Shown: piece after piece, positions 23,017 to 32,812 of the stretch | How positions within the stretch are numbered: position 1 is the first letter of the stretch | Layout: each line of letters begins with the position of its first letter | From: Coptis chinensis | Lineage: Eukaryota > Streptophyta > Magnoliopsida > Ranunculales > Ranunculaceae | Length of the DNA stretch: 64,000 bases | NCBI GenBank assembly: GCA_015680905.1 | Contig: CM027378.1 | Location: forward strand, 7,421,001-7,485,000 | Reading direction: 5' to 3' | Position numbers and translations under genes: made by a program | The notes under the pieces: generated by a model | The model's database searches: none | Told to the model about the DNA's origin: nothing | What the model saw: the letters and a program-made list of their open reading frames with translations, nothing else

Positions 23017-23636
23017 AATGGAAACAGTGCAAGGAGAGAAATTCAGAAAAAGCTAGATGCGCAATCTAGGAAAAGAAGATAATGAGGAAGCAACCCCCAA
23101 AATAAACAATGAATGCACAAATAACGAGAGGAAAGGAAACGAAAATAGTTAAGACAAACCTGTAGCAAGAGGGCCAAAGCAATGGAGGGCGTAACCAAAA
23201 CGTGCCGGAGGTCGCGCGAAGAGAGTGATGACAGGAAAAGGGGCAGAGGTTGAAGAAGGTGAAGTTGAAAAGAAAATGGTGAGGGTTTACTGTTTTGAGG
23301 GTTGTGAGAGAGGAGAGAGATTTAAGCGGGATTTGAGGGGGCAGGGACAAAAGGGTAACTGACCGACAGAGAACCAAAGGTTTAAGGACGCGTGTCATCT
23401 CGATTTTCGAAGGGGCAGCATACGAGGCGCGTGCGCCGTATTTCACCGTATTTCCAGGTGGCATTACAGAGGAAGCACGTGGAACACGTGCTGGGAGAAA
23501 GAGATAAAGGGACAGAGTGGGAGGGTCAGACAAGAAGTATTCAGCAGAGGGTGTACGGAAAGAGAAAGAGTAGTTCTCGGCACCATTGCCAGTCGCGGAC
23601 CAACAATAGGGCAGAGAGAGGGCATCTGTATAGGAC

Positions 23637-23922
23637 GTACACATGACATAGGAGGTTAGTGGTGACAAGGGGACCGGATGCGGTATAGTGTGGGAAGACA
23701 GGTTGCACAGGGGATCCAGGATCCAGATATCCAACCGCTCTGAGGCTGCTGCTAAAGCGTGGAGAGTGGGAGAGCGGCACCGGGGAACCGCAAGATAACA
23801 TTGCGCTAAAGACGTGGAAGGAGAAGAGATATAAGAAAGAGAGTGAGAACAGGAAAGAGAGGAAAAGAAAAAGAAAGAACGAGAGAGGAGTAAGATTAGA
23901 GGTTGTAATCACAGTCAATACA
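23637..23922 (+). repeat. 3' LTR of the compact Gypsy
   Basis: 286 bp partner of 18446-18734. Preceded by the purine-rich tract GGGCAGAGAGAGGGCATC (23619-23636), the likely plus-strand primer. Confidence 0.93.
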
Positions 23923-24531
23923 GTTCCCTTCTATAGAAAGTCTTACTTGGAAAAGAAGTCAGGTACTAATTAAGACCTTTACATTATCATTTTTGAAGCC
24001 ACAAACTTGCTAACAGAATCACCACTATACATTATCGAAAATAGAAAGAAACACCATTATGAACTCAAATTGCTTTTGAGATGTCTCTTATGTACTGATA
24101 GAGCTTAGTTGCTAATCAATAATTACGAACTGCACGTTAAAAATCAATCATTAAGCTATAGAAATCACAATATATAATACTTTCTCGGTTTACAGCTTAT
24201 AAGCATTCAATTACCAGTTTTATTTTCTTCTTTTACTGCTTGATAGGTGAAAACCTCCATCGACTCCAGTTCAGTAGATGATTTGGGAGCAAACTTAAGA
24301 ACCCAGGAAATGTTTCAGTGTCTAAAAACCTTTGAGATATTGGATTTCCAAGGGATTGAGGAGGAACTGAAGTTCGTGAAATTGTTGCTTGAACGTGCTA
24401 TATCTTTGAAGGAAATGATTATCAAGACAACTAGAACTTGTGTACTGGATGAAGAGAAGGCATCAGAACTTAATGACAAGTTGTTATCGTTACCTCGGGC
24501 CTCTTCATGTGTCTCAATTTCATTTCGATGA

Positions 24532-26023
24532 AGGTATTTCCTCAATCTGCCAACCCTGGAGGCCTACCCCGTTGTAAAATATTAATTCCTCGCTTTCATT
24601 GGTATGGATTTAGCACGACGATTCACGTGATTGTACTCTCGAGGTTGAATTCCCCAAATTCAAACCAAGTTATTTGTTTTTCTCACTTTTTCTCAACTCC
24701 GTAGATTTATTATATGAACTTATGATTGTTGTTTTTTATTATAACCACAGAACACAGTGAAAGAACTACTTACCTACATAATTCTCGTTTGACTGTGAAC
24801 TACTGACAAAGATTTCATAGAAAACTTCTTTTTAACTATTGAATGTGAGAGACAGCTCTTCCTCTATCAGATTCTTCTCAAAGACTCAAACTATGGGATT
24901 GCTCATAACGTGTTGAGTATGAGACACCGCTCTTCATCTTCTTCCATGAGATTGCTCAAAACAGAACTAGGAACCATACATTACGTTCTCCAACCTAAAT
25001 AGTATAATCCTTCCATACTGCTAAAGGAGATGCTAATTAATTTGACAGTGATGCTGCTTCACACAAATAGACATTTTTTTCTAAAAAAATTATTTATTTA
25101 TTTTTTATCATCAGTAAAAAAGGTTATGAAGAGAATTTCTTTCTAATGTAACTTGTAGTGAAGGATAAGAGTGCAGGATATGAATTCAAGAGTAATTGGT
25201 GGACACTGTTGCTTAGTCTATAACAGTATCCTTGCTCTGAGTTACGAATCATTTAATGTGGGTGGGTTGAGCACTTGAGCATCGTAGCATCCTAACCCAC
25301 CCACATTAAATGAGATGGAAAAAAAGATATTACAAGCCTCAAGCTTGATCTAATTCTCTCTTTAATCACGTATTCATGCTAAGACCTAACTGTTGGTGGA
25401 ACTAAGAGTCATGTGTTTACAACAGTTTTCCCTTTGTTCTTGTTCTAACAAGTTCTACTTTTGCCAACTACTTTCAGAGACGGGTAGAAAAGAAAAATGA
25501 ATAGTTACTTTTTAAGATGGATAGAACAGAAGCTTATTTGAACTAAACAGGTGATAGAGCCAGTTTGACCTTGCGAACCCCACAGATACCGTACTCTAGT
25601 TTACAAGGATAACAGCCTTAGGAGATATCAGCCTGGAAACATGAACCATGAAACCGAAACGGTTGGTTAGGACTCAGCTGAGCTACTAAATGAAGCATGA
25701 TTGAACTCAGTATATAGCTTAAACTCACTTGAGGGCACTTATTATTCCACGGTTTCAGGTAGGTAAGAAGTGGGTAAGCGACTAAGAGAGTGTAACCTAA
25801 CGGAATTATAAAAGAAAACAGAGGTGCGGGTGGGGGAGGGGAGTGTCTAGACTCTAGACGAACCGTGAGCATACCCAAGGAAAAATGAAAGCCTTCTAGG
25901 AGATGTAAGCTATGGGCTAACAGGATCACACTCTATTCAGATTTGACAGCCAACAAATAAAGAAAGACCAAAGGAGTCTTTTGTGAAGCCAATAAAGTCT
26001 TCGAAGATACATGGTGCAAGGAA
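24532..26023. other. intergenic region between FBD pseudogene and a Copia
   Basis: AT-rich, no gene recognised. It holds one striking perfect hairpin (25250-25312). Minus-strand frames such as 25929-25618 have no family features. It ends at the GCAGC target duplication (26024-26028). Confidence 0.55.
25250..25312. repeat. perfect 19-bp inverted repeat with 25-nt loop
   Basis: CATTTAATGTGGGTGGGTT at 25250-25268 is matched exactly by its reverse complement at 25294-25312, with a 25-nt loop. It could be the closing part of a small MITE, a structured RNA or a foldback. It is about 720 bp downstream of the FBD stop codon. Confidence 0.9.
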
Positions 26024-26413
26024 GCAGCTGTTGGGAGATTTCACTAGGAAGTCACACCTCAACCTCGTTACTTTCTATCCCAAATGATTTCTCTTGGAAC
26101 TCACACCAAGGAAATCACCCACCCAAGACTTTGGTAATTATCACAACAAACTCAACAAAGCAAACCACTAATTTATAATCACAATTCATAGCAAACAATA
26201 AATATGGAAGTAAATGCAAAAAGACACAAAGATTTAAGGTGGTTTGGTAAATGTTACTTTATTCCACACAAGAGCCGAGTTTCCTTTATAGTAAAGATTG
26301 AAGAGTTTACAAGAGATAACTAGAATCAAGAACAAGAGGCCTCACTCAAATCCTAGCTCAATAGAGCTCCCACAATTCCCATGAAATGAATCTCTCAAAA
26401 GTTGTCTCAAAAT

Positions 26414-26852
26414 CTAATGTAATACTAAGTGCGTTAGCTCACAAACAATCAAAAGATTCGCTCTTTAACCAAGAAACGATGAAATAACTTTATAAAATCA
26501 ATGAATAGTCTTATCACAACCCTCCTAAGCCTTTAAATATGCATCCTAACCCTAAACTAAACAAGCGGTGACTTTCCAAAACCAATCCTACCAAAATAAG
26601 CAAAACAATAACTTTATTCGTGTAAAGCCCACGATAAGGCCCAGAGCGCGACCCGCGCTTATGGCAAGACAAAACTGAGAGCGACCCGCACTATCGCTAC
26701 TGTAACATTCACTCGCTTTGAGCGCGACCCGTGCTTGGATCAAGGAAAAACTGAGCGCGCCCCGCGCTGGTACTCCTCAGAGGCAATATTCATACATTGA
26801 CGACCTTATCATATTCATCAAGGTATTTTTCCGCAAGCATCTGTACTGCATC
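26414..26852 (-). repeat. 3' LTR of the nested Gypsy
   Basis: 439 bp, partner of 31873-32311. Contains GAGCGCGACCCGCGCT-type words repeated three to four times. Confidence 0.9.
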
Positions 26853-27160
26853 ATTCCCCCCTGGTTGGAAGGAATTTGTCCTCGAATTTAAAGCATCCTC
26901 ATCATCAGACGAATCACCACAAAATGGAATGAGATGTCGAACATTGAAGACATCCAAAGTCTAGATATGACTAGGCAAATGAAGGCGATAGGCATTCGCG
27001 TTAATCTTTTCAATCACCTCCATAGGACCAATCTTGCGATGTTTCAACTTATTATAGTCACCAATGGATTTAGTAAGGACAACCCAGACAAAATCACCCA
27101 CCTCAAAATGAACATCACGATGGTGGCGATCAACAGTATCCTTATACTTTGCATTGGACT

Positions 27161-30100
27161 CTAATAACCGAATGACGATAGCATGAGTATCCGAAGGTCT
27201 TTGAGCAATCTCGAAGCGTATAGCATGAATAGGCGTAAACCGGGGAATAGGCGGATCGGTGCAATGCGAGGATTAAACCCATAGAGAACCTGGAAGGGAC
27301 TATACCCTAAACTCCGATTAACCGAACGGTTAAAGGCAAACTCGGCTTGGGCAAGATGAGAATCCCACTGCTTGATCTTAGTACCCACCAAAGAACGTAA
27401 CAGATTACCCAAGGATCGGTTAACAACCTCAGTCTGGCCATCCGTCTGTGGATGATAGGCAGTACTAAATTTCAACTCAGTGTGCATCATTTTCCATAAA
27501 CAACGCCAAAAATGACTAAGGAAACGAGTATCCCGATCAGAAACAATAGAGGTAGGCAAACCATGTAACCGGTAAACATTGTGAAAGAATAACTGGGCAA
27601 CACTAACAACATCGGTAGTTTTCTTGCACGCAATGAAATGCGCCATCTTAGAGAACCGATCTACCACCACAAAAATAGAGTCGTGACCCCGTTGAGTACG
27701 ATGAAGACAAAGAACAAAATCCATACTGATATCACACCATGGACGACTTAGAATAGGTAAAGGCATATATAACCCTGCATTAGCAGCATGGCCCTTTGAG
27801 ACCTGGCAAATATGACAACGAGCAACAAATTTGTGAACATCTGTGCTAAGACCTGGCCAAAAATAAGACTCAGAGACGAGCCGTAGTGTCTTGTCACGCC
27901 CAAAGTGGCCCTCATTATGCAATTCAGTGATGAGGCAAAGACGAAGGCTGTAGGCAGGAACACAGAGACGCTTACCCTTAAACAAAAACCCCTCCTGTAG
28001 AGAAAATTCAGATAAGTGGCCCTTCTGTATAGCAGTCATAACGAGTGAAAAATAGGGATCACAAGTGTACATCTCGGGAAAAGAGTCAAACCCAAAAACT
28101 GAAGTACGCAAGGACACCAACAACAAAGAAAGCCTGCTAAGAGCATCCACCACATGATTTTGAACCCCAGATTTGTGGCGCAAGACAATGGTAAAATCCT
28201 GCAAATAACTAGACCAGCACAGTTGTCGGGCACTGACGTTATCTTGGTTACCAATATGCTTGAGTGCTTCATGGTCAGTATAAAGGAGAAATTCGGAGTG
28301 AATCAAATAATGACGCCAATGTTTAAGTGTCTGAACGACGACATAAAATTCTAACTCATAAGCACTGTAGTTCTGTTTCGCACCTGAGAGTTTCTCACTC
28401 AAATAAGCGACAGGGTGAGTATGCTGACTAAGAACAACCCCAATACCAACCTTAGAAGCATCAGTACACACTTCAAAGGGAGATGAAAAATCCGGCAGTT
28501 TAAGAATTGGTGCCGAAATAAGCTTAGTCTTGAGAAACTGAAAACTCTCTTCAGCTGCCTGAGACCAAAGAAACTTACTACCACGCAAACAGTCAGTAAT
28601 AGGAGCAGTGATAATACTAAAATGAGGAACAAAGCGGCGATAAAAAGAAGCAAACCTATGAAAACTACGGGCTTCAGTTAATGTCGACGGGCTAAGGCCA
28701 GGAGCGAACCGCCTCGACCTTAGACATATCCACAGAGATACCTTTTGCCGAAACCACATAACCCAGAAACAGAACTGAGTTAGTATAGAAAACGCATTTG
28801 GCAATAGCAGCAAATAGCTGAGCTTGGCGTAAGACAGACATCACCGCCTGGAGATCTTGAAGATGAGACGCGGTATCCTTGCTGTAAATTAAGAGGTCAT
28901 CAAAGTAAACCACCACACACTTGCCCATAAATGGCTTCAACACCTGGTTCATGACTCGTATGAAAGTACTGGGTGTATTAGAGAGGCCGAATGGCATGAC
29001 CAACCACTCATATAGGCCCTCCTTTGTCTTAAAGGCGGTCTTCCACTCATCACCAATTTGGATGCGAATCTGATAATAACCAGATTTTAAGTCAAGCTTG
29101 GTAAATACGACAACACCATGTAACTGATCTAGAAGATCATCTAACCGGGGAATAGGAAATCTGTATTTGGTAGTGATCCATTCTTCTTGGGAACTAATAA
29201 AGCAGGAACCACACATGGGCTTAAACTTTCCCGAATAAATCCTTTAGTAAGCAAATCGGTAACCTGTCGCTGTAACTTAGCATGTTCTTTCAGACTCATC
29301 CGATAATGCGGACGATTTGGGATTTTAGAACTAGGAACCAAATCGATTTGGTGCTGGATATCCCTCATAAGAGGCAAACTAGCCGGTAACTCATCCGGAA
29401 AAAGGTCCGCGAACTCCTATAGTAATCCCTGCACACATGCTGACACTGCAATCTTAGGCGTGTTAGGTTCACACATTAAAATAAACACGTGACTAGCACC
29501 AAGCATTTCGGTCTCAAAACTGTGCAAAGCCAAACAAGAAGACTTTGGCTCGGCTGAGACTGTGGGCACAGGCTCCTGAGTAGGTACTAACACAATTTTA
29601 ACACCCTCAAACTGAAAACTATGAGTATGCTTCCAACCATCATGAGCAACCCGCCGATCAAATTGCCAGGGGCGACCCAATAACAAATGGCAAGCATCCA
29701 TAGTAACAACATCACACCAGACCTTATCAACATACTTAGAACCAATAGAAAAAGAAACCAAACAACGTTTAGTCACTGTTACCTCTGTGCCTCTCTTCAG
29801 CCAAGAGAGAGAATAAGGCACCGGATGTTTCTCAGTGGCCAAGTTAAGCTTACGAACAGCTTCAGAAGAGATGACATTCTCACAGCTACCTGAATCAATA
29901 ACCAGCTTACAGACCTTTCCTAGAATGATACAAGTCGACTGGAAAATATGATTGCGGAGCCAACCATCACCCTCAGTTTCCTTAGGAGTAAAACGCAGTC
30001 GGCGCACCACTAGAAGTTCACCCCTGTCACCAGTGACTATTTCTTCCGGACTGTCATCCGAACCCACATCAAAGATGGGAGCCCCCAGAAAACCACCCAC

Positions 30101-30871
30101 GGGATCCTCATCAATATTCTCATTCTCGGCAAACAAAATCTTACCAGGAGCTGGCGGTTTGGAACATCGGTTAGCATAGTGACCTATCTCCCCACAACGA
30201 AAACACTTAACTGCATTAGCGCCACGACCTATAGCTTTAGGACCCTGCGGCCTAGTGATAGGAACATTAGGAGTACGGGGAACAGGACCACTACTCCTGC
30301 GGTTCTGTTGTTTTTCCAGAATTAAGGCACGTTGATGAGCCTCAGAGACCGAAAAAGCATCAAACAGGTTTAAGGCATCCTGCAGGTTAGAACGGAAACC
30401 CCCAATATAACGGGCCACTAAGCGATCATCGGACTCAAATCAAATCTACACGAGACAATAACTGATAAAAATCTTTGGTATAGTCATCCACAGATTTTGC
30501 ACCTTGATGCAAGTTCTGAAAGCGTTGATATAGTTCACACGTATAATTGAATGGTAAAAATTGGCACGGAGATATTTTTTAAGTTTTCCCCAATCAATGA
30601 TTTTAGATTTACCTCTTCAGTGACAAGTCGCTTTCAACTGTTGCCACCAAGCCATAGCACGGCCACAAAAATGAGTTGCCACAAGCGCCACCTGTTTATC
30701 GTCTGGCATTTCTTTGAACTCCATAACCTCCTCCACAGTCCCGAGCCAATCAATCAGATTGTCCGGCTGTAAGCTGCCATGAAACTCAGGCAAATCAATT
30801 TTCAAACCCGATTCCCAGCGTCTGTTCTCCCTGTGTTGCGGAATACGGGGGAAATTATCATCCTCCTCCAA
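27161..30871 (-). pseudogene. Gypsy gag-pol region
   Basis: Minus-strand parts from the right: gag domain (LKIDLPEFHGSLQPDNLIDW, CGRAMAWWQQLK, about 30.87-30.6 kb), zinc knuckle CFRCGEIGHYANRC (about 30.2 kb), protease VIDSGSCENVIS (about 29.9 kb), reverse transcriptase ([40 protein letters not shown], 29.2-28.7 kb), RNase H (CTDASKVGIGVVLSQ, YTDHEALKHI, about 28.5-28.2 kb), integrase with zinc-binding HNEGHFGRDKTLRL and core SDRDTRFLSHFW...ADGQTE-like YHPQTDGQTEVVNR (about 27.95-27.2 kb). A C-terminal integrase tail with FNVRHLIPFCGDSSDD-like coding lies at about 26.9-27.05 kb. Looks like the chromovirus side of Gypsy but no clear chromodomain is seen. Confidence 0.92.
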
Positions 30872-31872
30872 AATAGCAAAGGGGTTGTTATCCTTTGCCT
30901 CCAGATTGTCCTCTATATGTTGTGGTGTACGGTCTTGTGGTTAGTCGGGTTGCCGATTAAGGGCATCGACCTGGCGGGTTAGCGCTGATAGGGTTATATA
31001 CTAAAAGCATTACTTTTGTATTAACTCTAATTCTTTATATTTTGAATGAGAATTATATGGGCAAATGTTATGCATATTATATATATTATTAGTTATATGC
31101 ATGTGTCTAATACTTTATGTTGTAGATGATATGGTATGGACACACAAAAGATCATATCATCAGTACCTTATAAAGTATAAGCAAACGTTCATAACCTAGA
31201 TGGATTTGGAGAAACCATTGGTACAGTTGTAGTATAATCTAGTATTAGTCTATCTTGACTATATGATTACACTAGTACACTTTGTGTGTATTGAACAGGA
31301 CCAAGTGAGGTTGTTTCTCTTTATATTGACTATATAAGAGAACAAACGCCTCTGTTATTATGGATGCTTGTTCTCTTAATCCGGATATAATAACGGGCAG
31401 TTACATGCATTGAAAAGAGAGGCAAAAAAAAGATAGATCCAAAATTGAAAAGAGAGGCAAGAAAAGAGAGATCCAAAATTGGTTCTAGCTATGGAGAAAG
31501 AAGGGGGTTGGTAGATCGTTGCCCACACAACGTCCAATCTATTGAAAGGAATACAACAGAAGATCAAGGGGTTGATTGTTGATTCGGATTCATAGCTATT
31601 GGATTCTCAGAGTTGTCAAGAAGCCGGATTTACAGGTATGTTTTCCAATCCAAAATCGTGAGAACCATTAATTCCGCTGCGCGTGGTTTTCACGGTTTGT
31701 AGAAATATTCATTCTGAAATAACGGTTCCTACAAGCGCTACTACCTACCTTGAAAGTTTGTCCATGCGGCCACGAGCATACACATCGTCCAGAAAAGCTT
31801 CTCTCTGAGGTCTACCACGTCTTCTTGCTACTTGACGAGGCATATTTAGATCGTAGCTAAATCTGATACCAA
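30872..31872 (-). other. 5' non-coding leader of the nested Gypsy
   Basis: Between gag and the primer site. The 31.0-31.7 kb part is AT-rich, with a duplicated 'GAAAAGAGAGGCAA' word near 31.41-31.46 kb, and has no coding signal. It may include sequence added after insertion. Confidence 0.45.
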
Positions 31873-32311
31873 CTAATGTAATACTAAGTGCGTTAGCTCA
31901 CAAACAATCAAAAGAATCGCTCTTTAACCAAGAAACGATGAAATAACTTTATAAAATCAATGAATAGTCTTATCACAACCCTCCTAAGCCTTTAAATAGG
32001 CGTCCTAACCCTAAACTAAACAAGCGGTGACTTTCCAAAACCAATCCTACCAAAATAAGCAAAACAATAACTTTATTCGTGTAAAGCCCACGATAAGGCC
32101 CAGAGTGCGACTCGCGCTTATGGCAAGACAAAATTAAGCGCGACCCACGCTATCGCTACTATAACATTCACTCGCTTTGAGCGCGACCCACGCTTGGATC
32201 AAGGCAAAACTGAGCGCGCCCTGCGCTCGTACTCCTTAAAGCCAATATTCATACATTGACAACCCTATCGTATTCATCAAGGTATTCTTCTGCAAGCATC
32301 TGTACTACATC
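31873..32311 (-). repeat. 5' LTR of the nested Gypsy
   Basis: 439 bp, same length as its partner, with the same internal GCGCGACCC words. Confidence 0.9.
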
Positions 32312-32812
32312 AAAATCCTAATCTATTTTCTTTATATAGGTACATATAAAAAAAGGTGAGAAAATGGGCTTTGGGCCGAAATATCGACAAACTATCAAAA
32401 TTCCGGAAAGTTTTGAATTTGTTTAACTTCAAACGATACTATCAGGCCGTGAGGGAGAAATCCAGCAGCTTTGGTTTCAAACGACCAGCGTGTATCGCTC
32501 GGCCTTCTTCCCAAACGATTTCATCATGTTGCTCGGGTTTCTTCCCAAACGACTTCAACAGGTCGTTCAAGTTATTTCCAGGAGCTTTCCCTCCAAACGA
32601 CCTTATCAGATCATGAGGGAGCTTTAACCATGACACAACATGGTCGTTCAAAGCATGTTGGTTGGACACCGGAGCGAAGCTTGACGGTTCCATAACCCAA
32701 CAATCTCCCACTTGGAACCTTCGAGATTCTATATGCACATCACATCTCAATTGTAACAACTCAATCCAAATTCAATTTACTATTGAAACACTCGGCTCAT
32801 CCAACATAGTCT

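Larger units (their letters stand above)
18446..23922 (+). mobile_element. compact non-autonomous Gypsy (Tat-like), 5.5 kb
   Basis: LTRs at 18446-18734 and 23637-23922 both run TGTATAGGACG...CAGTCAATACA. The target duplication GTTCC lies at 18441-18445 and 23923-23927, in the coding exon of the FBD gene. Interior, left to right: primer-binding region TTGGCGCCGTCTGTGGG, gag (plus strand), a 94-bp tandem array, an antisense reading-frame region, a purine tract, 3' LTR. No reverse transcriptase, RNase H or integrase is seen, so movement would need enzymes from a related element. LTR outer parts are near-identical while the middle differs, implying a fairly recent insertion. Confidence 0.93.
17944..24531 (+). 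pseudogene. F-box/FBD/LRR-type gene, 3' half, split by a Gypsy insertion
   Basis: FBD/LRR F-box proteins are plant SCF adaptors. The remnant opens in frame directly at the old Copia LTR end: PNLKSLRYI and SYSFENLSSQVEAFVDV (17946-18080), then FLVKVLSEIDNVGDLSLS after a frame change at an A10 run near 18085. After an intron ending TTTGAAG at 18318, the exon 18319-18445 reads FRNLRHVTLFDIHRDAAFSP and stops at the GTTCC target duplication. The coding resumes at 23923 as FPSIESLTWKRSQ with donor GT at 23963, and the last exon 24247-24531 holds the FBD domain (EMFQCLKTFEILDFQG, ELKFVKLLLERA, LKEMII) ending TGA. The F-box and early LRRs are not in the window; the left side is cut at the old Copia. 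Confidence 0.88.
26414..32311 (-). mobile_element. Gypsy retrotransposon nested in a Copia LTR, 5.9 kb
   Basis: Two 439-bp LTRs at 26414-26852 and 31873-32311. The target duplication AAAAT is at 26409-26413 and 32312-32316, and the uninterrupted Copia LTR at 36648-37419 shows the empty-site sequence. On the minus strand the LTR runs GATGCAGTAC...ATTACATTAG, so the ends are not the usual TG...CA. A primer site TTGGTATCAGA lies directly inside the 5' LTR (31863-31872) and a purine tract AGGGGGGAAT precedes the 3' LTR. LTRs differ at about 25 of 439 positions by hand count (about 6%), roughly two million years at commonly used plant rates. Broken in several places. Confidence 0.93.
26029..32702 (-). 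repeat. 3' LTR of the same Copia, split by the nested Gypsy
   Basis: Two pieces, 26029-26413 and 32312-32702, together match 36648-37419. On the minus strand a purine tract CCAAGTGGGAGAT abuts the LTR at 32703-32715. Confidence 0.93.
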
